Source of the DNA: Pedobacter sp. BMA
Lineage (GTDB): Bacteria; Bacteroidota; Bacteroidia; Sphingobacteriales; Sphingobacteriaceae
Direction: 5' to 3'
Assembly (NCBI RefSeq): GCF_001027745.1
Contig: NZ_LECU01000007.1
Span: 1 to 64,000 of the forward strand
DNA: 64,000 nt
In this document: in pieces, positions 51,458 to 59,968 of the stretch
Numbering within the stretch: the stretch's first letter is position 1
Layout of the letters: each line of letters starts with the position of its first letter
Program-made: the position numbers and the translations under genes
Notes under the pieces: model-generated
The model's database searches: none
What the model saw: only the letters and a program-made list of their open reading frames with translations
Told to the model about the DNA's origin: nothing

Positions 51458-51479
51458 AATGCAGGGCATTTTAAAAACC

Positions 51480-51487
51480 TACATTTG
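51480..51487 (+). promoter_or_regulatory. -7 box TACATTTG of DUF983 promoter
   Basis: Perfect TAnnTTTG match 20 bp upstream of the ATG at 51507. The -33 position lacks TTTG and overlaps the end of the Crp-like palindrome, which fits an activator-dependent promoter. Confidence 0.5.
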
Positions 51488-51506
51488 TACTGTTAAACAA
51501 CACATC

Positions 51507-51911
51507 ATGGCAGAGCTATCTAAATTTCAGGCTTTTATTCAGTGCAAATGTCCACGTTGCCGTAAAGGAGAAATCTTTTCGGGGAACGCGTATTCTTTCA
51601 GACTTCAGAAAACGAATGTAAACTGCCCGCATTGCAATCTCAAATTTGAGCGGGAGCCCGGCTTCTTTTATGTCGCCATGTTTGTGAGTTACGCGATGAA
51701 TGTGGCCGAAATTATAACGATAGGAGTGGCATCGTATATACTGGGCCTGGATTTGGTTTATGAAAATCTGTGGTACTATGTGGGCTTAATTTTATTCGGT
51801 GTGCTGTTATGTTCGCCTTTTAATTACAGGTACTCGAGAGTGATTTTACTTCACTACCTTACTCCGGGACTTCATTTCATACCGGGAAGCGGAGATCAGG
51901 CAAAAGCCTGA
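51507..51911 (+). CDS. DUF983 membrane protein
   Basis: 134 aa from the ATG at 51507; an upstream frame start at 51459 lies before the promoter box. The N-terminus carries CPRCRKGEIF and, 20 residues later, CPHCNLKFEREPGFFYVAMF, a zinc-ribbon-like pair typical of DUF983. Two or three transmembrane helices follow. Function unknown; homologs are often near respiratory genes. Likely under control of the adjacent Crp/Fnr regulator. Confidence 0.82.
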   Translation: MAELSKFQAFIQCKCPRCRKGEIFSGNAYSFRLQKTNVNCPHCNLKFEREPGFFYVAMFVSYAMNVAEIITIGVASYILGLDLVYENLWYYVGLILFGVLLCSPFNYRYSRVILLHYLTPGLHFIPGSGDQAKA

Positions 51912-51915
51912 TTGC

Positions 51916-52692
51916 TCAGGAATTCGAAAATGACTGAATTACGTTAACCAGGGCTTTGACTTTTTCGGGCGATGTTAGCTCATACTGGTATTCATCATCG
52001 ATGGTTCCCATTTTTGCCGACTCATTTCTGAAAACCATTTTACTGGCCACGAAAGTTTTGGCTGAAGCATGAAACTGCGTCGCACCCGTTTCCTGAATCA
52101 GTTCAGTGATATTGTTTTCATTGATTCCGGCACCGGGCATGATGCTGATTCTTCCGTTAGCTTGTGCGACCAACCTGGCTAAGGTTTCTGCGCCCTTGGA
52201 TGCAGTGGTTTCTCCACCGGAGCTTAACACCCTTACAATCCCCAGTTCAATCAGATCTTCAAGGGCTTTTCCCATGTTGTTGGTCATGTCAAACGCCCGG
52301 TGAAAGGCAACGGGGAGGGGCCTGGCCAGTTCTATTAATTCGGCAGTACGTACTTTATCAATGCTACCATCCGCATTCAATAAACCAGTGACTATTCCAT
52401 CACAATTTAATGCCTTACAGTTCTTTACATCCTCTTTCATCAAGTTAAACTCAATATCAGAGTATAAAAAATCTCCTCCTCTGGGACGAATAATCGGCCA
52501 GATTTCGATATCAAGATTTCTCTTGGCCAGGGCAAGCTGACCATAACTCGGGGTGGTACCGCCTTCAGCGAGGTTATCGCAAAACTCCACACGGATAGCT
52601 CCGCCTTGCTGTGCAGCCAGCGCTGATTCATAGCCGTTTGCACATACTTCCAGTGCCCAGACTGCCGTTGAATTTGATTGAAACTGATTCAT
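51916..52692 (-). CDS. cutC: CutC family protein
   Basis: 258 aa TIM-barrel. Family motifs: LEVCANGYESALAAQQGGAIRVEFCDNLAEGGTTPSYG, IIRPRGGDFLYSDIEF, PVAFHRAFDM and RVLSSGGETTASKG, then IMPGAGINENNI. It is named for copper homeostasis in E. coli, but that role has been questioned and the true activity is unknown. Its stop is 4 bp from the stop of the convergent DUF983 gene. The glycosylasparaginase gene is upstream on the same strand. Confidence 0.9.
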   Translation of the reverse strand: MNQFQSNSTAVWALEVCANGYESALAAQQGGAIRVEFCDNLAEGGTTPSYGQLALAKRNLDIEIWPIIRPRGGDFLYSDIEFNLMKEDVKNCKALNCDGIVTGLLNADGSIDKVRTAELIELARPLPVAFHRAFDMTNNMGKALEDLIELGIVRVLSSGGETTASKGAETLARLVAQANGRISIMPGAGINENNITELIQETGATQFHASAKTFVASKMVFRNESAKMGTIDDEYQYELTSPEKVKALVNVIQSFSNS

Positions 52693-52763
52693 TTGATGAG
52701 GTGGTAAGCCGCAGGTGAACAGATCAATTCATCATCAATGCTAATCAACTGCGGCAGGATATT

Positions 52764-53798
52764 TTAATAATAACTTTTTCCTTTAATTAACAGATCCTGT
52801 TTTTCGGCATTGCACACAGCATAGCTAAAGCCTTGCTGGATGGCATAAGCGCCATACTCACCTTTTTTATTGATGGCCAGGAAACCCACCTGAATATTTT
52901 TTGCTGTTTCTGGTTTCTTTTTAATGATCCGCATAACGGCTTCTTTACAAGCGGCTTCTGGAGTATATCCCTGACGCATGAGTTCGACTACAAGAAAGGA
53001 GCCTACGTTACGCACTACTTCTTCGCCAACACCCGTTGACGTTGCGCCACCAACCTCGTTATCGACATATAAGCCGGCACCGATAATCGGGCTGTCACCA
53101 ATTCTGCCATGCAGTTTATAGGCCATGCCACTGGTGGTACATGCACCAGAAATATTACCCTGGGCATCTATTGCCAGCATTCCAATGGTGTCGTGATTAT
53201 ATTGGTTTCCTGGTAGTTTTTGAGGCGCAGCCTTTTCGTACAGTTTATTTTCAATGTTCATTACAGGCTCGTACTTTGCTGTTTTGAGCCATTCTTTCCA
53301 GGCCTTTTCGCTTGAGGGGGTAAGCAGATTCTCTTTTTTGAAGCCCTGTTCTAAAGCAAACTGAAGGGCACCATCACCTGCAAGCATGACGTGAGGTGTT
53401 TTTTCCATTACCTTACGGGCTACAGATATAGGGTGTTTAATGTGTTCGAGGGCGAGTACGGCACCGCAATTGCCTTGTTCATCCATGATGCAGGCATCCA
53501 GGGTAACCTTTCCGTCACGATCGGGCAGACCACCATAACCCACTGACTGGTTTTTTTCATCAGCTTCGGGTACCCAGACGCCTTGCTCTACGGCATCCAG
53601 GGCTTTTCCGCCTTTTGAAAGTACTTTCCATGCATCGGCATTGGCGGCAATACCGAAGTCCCATGTTGAAATGACAATGGGTAGATTGGCTTTGATGGCT
53701 GTTGATCGGGGAAGGGCATCAGCCATGCTGGTTTTGTCAATAGCTAGTAATCCTGCTGAAAGGGCAGAGGCCATTATAAATTTGCGGCGGTTAAACAT
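52764..53798 (-). CDS. Glycosylasparaginase (N4-(beta-GlcNAc)-L-asparaginase)
   Basis: 344 aa from the ATG at 53796-53798; a TTG further upstream (53837) is rejected because the signal begins here. MFNRRKFIMASALSAGLLAI is a twin-arginine-like export signal. It is an Ntn hydrolase that self-cleaves before Thr-204 in HDTIGMLAI, the nucleophile of the beta chain. GRIGDSPIIGAGLYVDNEVGGATSTGVGEEV is the substrate-binding region. It cleaves the GlcNAc-Asn bond after proteolysis of N-glycoproteins, similar to the Flavobacterium enzyme. Confidence 0.9.
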   Translation of the reverse strand: MFNRRKFIMASALSAGLLAIDKTSMADALPRSTAIKANLPIVISTWDFGIAANADAWKVLSKGGKALDAVEQGVWVPEADEKNQSVGYGGLPDRDGKVTLDACIMDEQGNCGAVLALEHIKHPISVARKVMEKTPHVMLAGDGALQFALEQGFKKENLLTPSSEKAWKEWLKTAKYEPVMNIENKLYEKAAPQKLPGNQYNHDTIGMLAIDAQGNISGACTTSGMAYKLHGRIGDSPIIGAGLYVDNEVGGATSTGVGEEVVRNVGSFLVVELMRQGYTPEAACKEAVMRIIKKKPETAKNIQVGFLAINKKGEYGAYAIQQGFSYAVCNAEKQDLLIKGKSYY

Positions 53799-53860
53799 TG
53801 GTGTTATAATAGGGTTTGTTTGTTGTTTTCGGTTCAATAATTCAATACTTAGTTTGCTGA

Positions 53861-53933
53861 ACTGGTTAATCGTTTAACTAGTCAGACCCATAATCGTTAG
53901 GCTAGTGAGTGGTTAATCGTTGATTTGATCAGT
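53861..53933. repeat. Three-copy degenerate 23-24-bp repeat with a hairpin
   Basis: AATCGTT occurs at 53868, 53892 and 53915, with partly conserved flanks: GGTTAATCGTT in copies 1 and 3, and CTAGT after copies 1 and 2. Copy 1 also forms a 9-bp hairpin (53861-53869 with 53874-53882, one G-T pair, loop TCGT). It lies in the gap upstream of the glycosylasparaginase gene. Confidence 0.5.
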
Positions 53934-53938
53934 ATTAC

Positions 53939-54742
53939 TTAACTGATGGTGAAATGATCTGCATCTTTTAAGAAAGGAAACTGTCGCCTTACCTTTACCA
54001 ATTCCTCATAATTAATACTGAAGGTATAGAGATCTTCATCTTCAGGTTTATAATAGATGGTACTTCCATAAGGATCGATACACATAGAATGGCCACTGTG
54101 GTATATCTGGTTGCCATCGTGCCCTACGCGGTTAACGCCAATTACGTAGCTCTGGTTTTCGATTGCCCTTGCGGGAATCAGTGCTTTCCAATGTGATGAA
54201 CGCTTATCAGGCCAGCTGGCGATGAGCAAGAGAATATCATATTCCTCATTTTGATTTCGTAACCATACCGGGAAGCGCAAGTCGTAGCAAATTGCCAGTC
54301 TTATTTTCCAGCCTTTAAGGGTTACAATCAGTTTATCATGCCCTGCGCTAAAGTTCTCATCTTCTTCACCCATCCCAAATAAATGGTGCTTATCATATTT
54401 CTGATATTCGCCATTTTGCTCCATCCAGATCATCCGGTTATAGTATTGTCCGTTTTCCTTAATTATTAAGCTTCCGGTGACTACGCAATTGTACTGGTGG
54501 GCTATTTTTTGCATCCATTGCATGGTAAAGCCACCCATCTCTTCGGCGAGGGCTTCGGCGTTCATGCTGAAGCCGCTGTTAAACATTTCAGGTAAAACAA
54601 TCAGATCCGTTTTTTCACGCACGCCCATAGATAAACGAAGAGTGAGGTTTTGTAAATTCTTCTCGATGTTTTCCCAAAACAGGTAAGCCTGAAAAACAGT
54701 AACTTTCAGATTCTCTATTTGAGTGTAAAGAGGTGCTTCCAT
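53939..54742 (-). CDS. Nitrilase-superfamily omega-amidase (YafV-like)
   Basis: 267 aa. The catalytic triad is visible: Glu-52 in VLPEMFNSGF, Lys-118 in YDKHHLFGMGEE, and Cys-152 in AICYDLRFPVWLRN. HWKALIPARAIENQSYVIGVNRVG is also diagnostic. The closest known group hydrolyses alpha-ketoglutaramate or related omega-amides. The aminotransferase gene 22 bp upstream on the same strand fits a transaminase/omega-amidase pair. No signal peptide. Confidence 0.87.
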   Translation of the reverse strand: MEAPLYTQIENLKVTVFQAYLFWENIEKNLQNLTLRLSMGVREKTDLIVLPEMFNSGFSMNAEALAEEMGGFTMQWMQKIAHQYNCVVTGSLIIKENGQYYNRMIWMEQNGEYQKYDKHHLFGMGEEDENFSAGHDKLIVTLKGWKIRLAICYDLRFPVWLRNQNEEYDILLLIASWPDKRSSHWKALIPARAIENQSYVIGVNRVGHDGNQIYHSGHSMCIDPYGSTIYYKPEDEDLYTFSINYEELVKVRRQFPFLKDADHFTIS

Positions 54743-54764
54743 ATGTTTATTTTAACGGGATGAG

Positions 54765-55910
54765 TTAAACATTCTTTAATTTTTCTGCCGCCTGCAGAAG
54801 GGTTGAGTTTTCTTTGGCGAAACAAAATCTTATAATTTTGTGGTCGGTTGATTTCTGGTAAAATGCTGAAACCGGGATGGTGGCCACACCAAATTCTTTG
54901 ATCAGCCTGATGCTGAAGTCTGTATCTTTTTCATCGCTGAAGTGCGCGTAACTTGCACTCTGAAAATAGGAACCATGGCAGGGCAATAGTTCAAAACGAC
55001 TTGCGGCCAGCAATCCCCTAAAGTAATTTCGTTTCTCCTCAAAAAATGAAGTGATGCCTGTATAATTTTCCGGATCCTGAAGGTATTCGGCAATGGCTTG
55101 CTGCATGGGACTATTAACGCTGAAAACGTTAAATTGGTGTACTTTCCTAAATTCTTTGGTCAGTTTTTCGGGTGCAAGGCAATATCCTAGCTTCCAGCCA
55201 GTGGCGTGCAAAAGTTTTCCAAAAGAGGCAACGATGAAACTTCTCTCCCTTAATTCAGGATAAAGCATTACACTTTTGTGCTGCTGGCCATCATAAATCA
55301 GGTGTTCATACACTTCATCGCTCAGGATCAAAATGTCTGTTCCGCTAACAAGTTTGATCAGCGCCTGCATATCTTCATCAGATAATATGCTACCGGATGG
55401 GTTTTGCGGAGAATTCAGAATGATCATCCTGGTATTTGCCGTGAAAAGTTTCTTCACCATATCCCAATCGATACCATAAGCCGGTGGGGTAAGTTCGTAG
55501 GTTTTCACCAGACCTCCGAAAAGTCTTATGGTAGGTGCGTAACAATCGTAAGCAGGCTCGAATATAATGACCTCGTCTCCAGGGTTGATAATAGTGGCCA
55601 GGGCGGTAAAAATAGCCTGGGTGCCACCGGCAGTTACAGTTACTTCGGTATCGGGATTATAGCTGATGCCGTACATGTTGTGCACCTTTTGGGTGATGGT
55701 CTCCTTCAACAGGATATTACCCGGCATTGGTGCATATTGATTGAAACCGTCCTTCATGGCTTTATGAACCAGCTCAGTCAATTTGGGGTCGCTGGGGTAA
55801 TCGGGAAAACCCTGTGATAGATTTATGGCTTTGTGTTCTGCCGCGAGTTTCGACATCACCGAGAAAATGGTGGTGCCTACACCAGGAAGTTTTGATTGTA
55901 TGTTCAACAT
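54765..55910 (-). CDS. PLP-dependent aminotransferase (methionine/glutamine type, YbdL-like)
   Basis: 381 aa, fold type I, class I/II. INLSQGFPDYPSDPKL, NQYAPMPGNILLKETI and VTAGGTQAIFTAL are typical of the YbdL/KAT group. The PLP Lys is Lys-232 in ASFGKLLHATGWKLGYCLAP, and LNSPQNPSG is the aspartate-aminotransferase-like loop. It probably transaminates methionine or aromatic amino acids. With glutamine as donor, the product alpha-ketoglutaramate would be removed by the omega-amidase encoded next. Confidence 0.87.
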   Translation of the reverse strand: MLNIQSKLPGVGTTIFSVMSKLAAEHKAINLSQGFPDYPSDPKLTELVHKAMKDGFNQYAPMPGNILLKETITQKVHNMYGISYNPDTEVTVTAGGTQAIFTALATIINPGDEVIIFEPAYDCYAPTIRLFGGLVKTYELTPPAYGIDWDMVKKLFTANTRMIILNSPQNPSGSILSDEDMQALIKLVSGTDILILSDEVYEHLIYDGQQHKSVMLYPELRERSFIVASFGKLLHATGWKLGYCLAPEKLTKEFRKVHQFNVFSVNSPMQQAIAEYLQDPENYTGITSFFEEKRNYFRGLLAASRFELLPCHGSYFQSASYAHFSDEKDTDFSIRLIKEFGVATIPVSAFYQKSTDHKIIRFCFAKENSTLLQAAEKLKNV

Positions 55911-56030
55911 GTTATAAGCGAAAGTAGTAAAAAAAGAGAAAGAAGTGGTAGGATGGGGCGCATTTTCACCACCTGAGACATTTTAGAAAACCTAAGATTA
56001 GCTTAAAATGACTATTGGGGCAGAAACAGA

Positions 56031-57257
56031 CTAATGACCAACAACAGCTGCATCAGCTGAGGCTGCGACTTCATTTTTGATAAATCTTCTGCCGATGAGA
56101 AAACACAATAGAGCAGTAAAAGCAGCAATAGTCATAACCAGGGGCATGGGCACCACGGAATGTTCACTAAATAAACTGACTATTACGGATGCTAAAGCGC
56201 CTAAACCCATTTGTGTAGCGCCCATTAAAGCTGATGCGCTACCGGCGTTTTTAGTGAACGGCGCCAGAGACAATGCTGCAGCATTTGGATTAATGAAACC
56301 TAAGCAACATAAAAACAGCGCGATAAAGCCAATGGTTGAATATAGGTTTAACCAGTTATTGAAGGCAAAAACCAGAAAAATTAAACTGAAACCGCATTGT
56401 GCCAATAGTGCCCAGGTTACAATCTGTTTACTGCTGAACCACTTCAAAATCATGCTGTTAAGCTGACTTGAACCGATAAATGCAACCGACAGCAGGGCAA
56501 AGATCCAGCCATAGCCAGTTTTACTTACCTCATATATCTTCATGAAAACTGTTGGCGACGATGATACATAAGCAAACAAACCAGAGAAGGTAATGGAGCT
56601 GATGAGTGCGTAAGTGGAAAACTGTGGCTCTTTTAAAACAGACAAAAAGCTATTGATGATGGGCCTGGGTTTTAAAGAGTAAGTTGGGTCGGGCTTGTAA
56701 CTTTCAGGAAGTTTGAATATGGAAGCCAGCAAGATAAAAATGGCCATAAGGCCAAGAAATACAAATACATATTTCCAACCTAAGGCTGAAATAAGATACC
56801 CGCCTGCAGTTGGCGCAAGCATAGGGGAAACGGCAATCACGAGCATAAGCGATGCAAAGACCTTTGGACTGTCTTCTACAGAGAAAAGATCGCGAACCAT
56901 AGCCACAGACGCCACTGCAGTAGCACAACTCCCGATGGCCTGCACAAATCTCAATATGATCAACTGGTTTACATCGGTAACGGCCAAACACAGAAAAGAG
57001 GCCACAATGTATAAGGCCAGCCCGAAATAAAGCGGCTTTTTCCTTCCGAATTTGTCTAACAGCGGTCCGTATAAGAGCTGACCAGCCGAGATACCGATAA
57101 AAAAGCTGGACAAGGATAAGGCAACTGTAGATTCTGTACTTTTAAGGTCATTGGCAATATCGACAAAGCCAGGCAGGTACATATCGATTGAAAAGGGACC
57201 GAGTGCTGCCAGTGAGCCTAATATAAGAATGAGGAAGAAGTGTTTTTTCTGAGCCAT
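56031..57257 (-). CDS. Bcr/CflA-family MFS multidrug exporter
   Basis: 408 aa from the ATG at 57255-57257; a TTG eight codons upstream is rejected. Twelve helices. LGSLAALGPFSIDMYLPGFVDIA and AGQLLYGPLLDKFGRKKPLYFGL are typical of Bcr/CflA proton-coupled exporters, and RFVQAIGSCATAVASVAMVRDLF is the family motif in helix 4-5. NPNAAALSLAPFTKNAGSASALMGATQMG is conserved in helix 10. Substrates may include bicyclomycin or amphenicols; not determined. Confidence 0.88.
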   Translation of the reverse strand: MAQKKHFFLILILGSLAALGPFSIDMYLPGFVDIANDLKSTESTVALSLSSFFIGISAGQLLYGPLLDKFGRKKPLYFGLALYIVASFLCLAVTDVNQLIILRFVQAIGSCATAVASVAMVRDLFSVEDSPKVFASLMLVIAVSPMLAPTAGGYLISALGWKYVFVFLGLMAIFILLASIFKLPESYKPDPTYSLKPRPIINSFLSVLKEPQFSTYALISSITFSGLFAYVSSSPTVFMKIYEVSKTGYGWIFALLSVAFIGSSQLNSMILKWFSSKQIVTWALLAQCGFSLIFLVFAFNNWLNLYSTIGFIALFLCCLGFINPNAAALSLAPFTKNAGSASALMGATQMGLGALASVIVSLFSEHSVVPMPLVMTIAAFTALLCFLIGRRFIKNEVAASADAAVVGH

Positions 57258-57405
57258 GTTTACTAGTTTTGAGCGGCGCAAAGATTGGGAGATTTAACTT
57301 CTTAACCTATTTTTATGGTCGAACGATTGTAAAAAGGTCATTGCTTTTAAAAATTAACATTTAAAACCTGAGAATTGAAACGATTTATCTTTAGATTTAT
57401 GGGCT

Positions 57406-58176
57406 ATGACTTTTAAAACTAAAGAAAGCCGTTTACTTCTCATCCTGGGGAGTTTTTTTGTGGCCAATGCGATCTTATCAGAATTTATTGGCGTCAAATT
57501 ATTCAGTGTCGAAGAAACCCTTGGTTTTAAAAAGTTCGATATCAACTTATTCGGCGTACCGAATCTTTCGTTTGTAATGTCTGCAGGTGTTTTAACCTGG
57601 CCAATCATTTTCATTATGACGGATATTATCAATGAATATTTCGGTGTGAAACAGGTGAGGTTTCTTTCTATACTTACATCAGTGCTGATTGCCTTCGCAT
57701 TTATAGTGGTTTGGGGATCTATGCATTTAAGTGCTGCAGATTTTTGGGTACACCAGAAAATAAATGGTGAGGACCTGAACATGAACAACGCATTTGCAGG
57801 AATTTTTGGTCAGGGTATGTGGATTATCGTCGGTTCGATAATCGCCTTCATTGTGGGCCAGCTTGCGGATGTTTTAATTTTCCACAGAATTAAAAAGATA
57901 ACAGGGGAGCGGGCATTGTGGTTACGGGCAACTGGTTCTACGTTAGTATCTCAGCTTATAGATAGCTTTGTGGTTATTTTTATTGCCTTCTATCTAAACC
58001 CACAGTACCACTATAGCTGGCAAATGGTGGCAGCTATAGGATTGGTAAATTATGCTTATAAATTTATCGTGGCTATTTTAATGACTCCGATTCTTTATAT
58101 CGTTCATGCTATTATTGATGGCTACCTGGGAAAAGATTTAGCCCGGAAATTAATGGATATGGCTGGTCGGGGTTAA
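57406..58176 (+). CDS. yhhQ: Queuosine precursor transporter (VUT family)
   Basis: 256 aa with about six helices. LLLILGSFFVANAILSEFIGVKLF, MSAGVLTWPIIFIMTDIINEYFGVKQVR and LWLRATGSTLVSQLIDSFVVIFIAFYL match the YhhQ/DUF165 family. It imports preQ0/preQ1 for queuosine synthesis. The first loop (SVEETLGFKKFDINLFGVPNL) is longer than in E. coli YhhQ. I looked upstream (57258-57405) for a preQ1 riboswitch and saw no convincing motif. Confidence 0.88.
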   Translation: MTFKTKESRLLLILGSFFVANAILSEFIGVKLFSVEETLGFKKFDINLFGVPNLSFVMSAGVLTWPIIFIMTDIINEYFGVKQVRFLSILTSVLIAFAFIVVWGSMHLSAADFWVHQKINGEDLNMNNAFAGIFGQGMWIIVGSIIAFIVGQLADVLIFHRIKKITGERALWLRATGSTLVSQLIDSFVVIFIAFYLNPQYHYSWQMVAAIGLVNYAYKFIVAILMTPILYIVHAIIDGYLGKDLARKLMDMAGRG

Positions 58177-58413
58177 GGTATATTTCTATTTAGACAAAAG
58201 AAGAAGTAAAAGATATTTGGCGAAAATCAATAGCAGAATATTATTTTGTGCATTTATTTATACTACTATGATCCAGGAGATTAAGAAAAGTCATCTAAAG
58301 TGTTTTTAGAGAATATTGAATGGCGTTACAACCTTTAATAGCCCTAATCGCAGAATAATATTTTGAACACCAGAATTAAAAACTGAAAATCAGGTAGTTA
58401 ACATTGGTTACAT
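58177..58413. other. AT-rich intergenic region with a short direct repeat
   Basis: 237 bp between yhhQ and the small gene at 58414. GCAGAATATTATTTTG (near 58233) and GCAGAATAATATTTTG (near 58350) differ at one position of 16. No ORF or terminator was recognised. It may be a degraded remnant. Confidence 0.4.
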
Positions 58414-58665
58414 CTAATATTGATGTCTTTTATAAGCCGCCGTAAAGTCAGTCCGCATTAATTTAAACCGTTCAATTACCGTGGCAATAAATTCTTCGTC
58501 AAGAATCTCGAATACATCATTTACACCGCCACCACTCAGATCAAGTTCGGCTAGTTTGTAGCTTTGCTCAAAAGTACCCTGTTCAAACTTAATGATGAAT
58601 TTCTGGTTCATGGAAAAGATGGAAATCTTACATTCGGGATGTGGAAGTTCGGCGATGACTCTCAT
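58414..58665 (-). CDS. Small conserved hypothetical protein
   Basis: 83 aa, ATG start. It begins MRVIAELPHPECKISIFSMNQKFIIKFEQGTFEQSYKL and ends with a helix (EEFIATVIERFKLMRTDFTAAYKRHQY). No family is recognised with certainty; similar short proteins occur in Sphingobacteriaceae. Soluble, no signal peptide, no metal motif. It is 45 bp downstream of the stop of the spheroidene-monooxygenase-like gene on the same strand and may share its transcript. Confidence 0.65.
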   Translation of the reverse strand: MRVIAELPHPECKISIFSMNQKFIIKFEQGTFEQSYKLAELDLSGGGVNDVFEILDEEFIATVIERFKLMRTDFTAAYKRHQY

Positions 58666-58710
58666 AGTGTTTGATATTGAATTATTGATTGAGTGAATTT
58701 GTGAATGGAT

Positions 58711-59397
58711 TTAACTTATTGATTGACCATTTAGCGTACCTGTGCTTTCTATGACAGCAAAACGGGCAAAGAGTTCTTCACTGTACCATTTACGGTCTCT
58801 GGTCAGTTTGATCACATCGGAATGGTCGAATGATTGATAAGCGTACTTCTTCATGGCTTCGGGGCTTTCCCAAATGGAAAAAGTTGCCTGATCTAAAAAT
58901 GGGTTTTCACCTATACCCGCGGAAAGTACGAAACCATCAGCTTTACGCATGGCTTCAGCCGCCCGTTTGACATTACTTCTGAATTCTTTAACCTTCCCCA
59001 AATGAATGGCTGCACGGGTGATGACTGCTATTTGACCGGACAGCTTCTCTTGAGTTTTATCAAATATAAACGGCTGTTTTCCTGACCATTTACCATGAGC
59101 AGATAAAGGCTTGAGTAATATCGTAAACTCTTCTGCACCAAATTTACGGAACCATTTAACAGGGAAAGCATGCTGATAAAAGTGATCGCAATCGCCGCGG
59201 TTCGCCCAGGTGGTGAGCAATGCCCAATGTTTGAAATCGGGCCCGAGATCTACCTGCGCATTTTTACCACTCCCCATGAGTTTCCAAAAACCACATTTAC
59301 CATTAAGCCACAGCGGCAAACGCAGCAGCGCCATCCCCAAGAAAGCAAAGGGTATATAATGGCTTTTGAATCTAGTTATGGTTAATGCTACGATCAT
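58711..59397 (-). CDS. Spheroidene monooxygenase (CrtA)-like protein
   Basis: 228 aa from the ATG at 59395-59397; the 17 residues upstream look unrelated. An N-terminal region reads MIVALTITRFKSHYIPFAFLGM, then FWKLMGSGKNAQVDLGPDFKHWALLTTW. The C-terminal half repeats a ferredoxin-like fold (ITRAAIHLGKVKEFRSNVKRAAEAM, then QATFSIWESPEAMKKYAY), as in dimeric alpha/beta-barrel enzymes related to CrtA. A carotenoid substrate is the family label only; no carotenoid genes lie nearby. Confidence 0.7.
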   Translation of the reverse strand: MIVALTITRFKSHYIPFAFLGMALLRLPLWLNGKCGFWKLMGSGKNAQVDLGPDFKHWALLTTWANRGDCDHFYQHAFPVKWFRKFGAEEFTILLKPLSAHGKWSGKQPFIFDKTQEKLSGQIAVITRAAIHLGKVKEFRSNVKRAAEAMRKADGFVLSAGIGENPFLDQATFSIWESPEAMKKYAYQSFDHSDVIKLTRDRKWYSEELFARFAVIESTGTLNGQSIS

Positions 59398-59478
59398 GTA
59401 AGAAATGGAATAAGCGGTCAAAACTAAACAAATTAAGCAGGATAGCAAACTCCCGGTTATTTCTTAACTTTGATGATT

Positions 59479-59955
59479 ATGGCAGAAGATTTAATCATAA
59501 ACAGAAATACAACAAAAGCGGCGCAATATGAGTCGTTGCTTCCGCAAATTGAGGGACTGCTGCATGGCGAAACGGATTTTGTAGCCAACATGGCTAACGT
59601 TACCGCTGCACTGAAGGAGCAGTTCGGCTGGTTTTGGGTAGGATTTTACCTGGTTAAAGCGGACGAGCTGGTATTGGGTCCGTTTCAGGGGCCTGTGGCC
59701 TGTACGAGGATCCAAAAAGGTAAAGGAGTTTGCGGCTCGTCGTGGAAAGAGGCTAAAACACTAATCGTTCCAGATGTTGATCTGTTCCCGGGGCATATTG
59801 CCTGCGCATCGGCATCAAGATCTGAAATTGTTCTACCGCTTATTAAAGGTCATGAAGTAATCGGCGTGCTGGATGTAGACAGTGAGTTCCTGAACCATTT
59901 TGATGAAACAGATCAGACTTATCTTGAACAGGTTATCTCTATTTTACTAAAGTAA
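59479..59955 (+). CDS. msrC: Free methionine-(R)-sulfoxide reductase (GAF domain)
   Basis: 158 aa; ATG 59473 would add two residues. One GAF domain. Cys-75, Cys-85 and Cys-109 (CTRIQKG, GVCGSSW, HIACAS) have the same 10- and 24-residue spacing as the catalytic and resolving Cys of E. coli fRMsr. WFWVGFYLV, LGPFQGPVACTRI and VLDVDSEFLNHFDETD are diagnostic. It reduces free Met-R-O with thioredoxin. The mpg gene starts 13 bp after its stop. Confidence 0.93.
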   Translation: MAEDLIINRNTTKAAQYESLLPQIEGLLHGETDFVANMANVTAALKEQFGWFWVGFYLVKADELVLGPFQGPVACTRIQKGKGVCGSSWKEAKTLIVPDVDLFPGHIACASASRSEIVLPLIKGHEVIGVLDVDSEFLNHFDETDQTYLEQVISILLK

Positions 59956-59968
59956 AAAACTATATCAA

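Noticed and set aside
57258..57405. preQ1 riboswitch upstream of yhhQ
   Set aside because: No stem-loop followed by the A-rich pairing tail was found.
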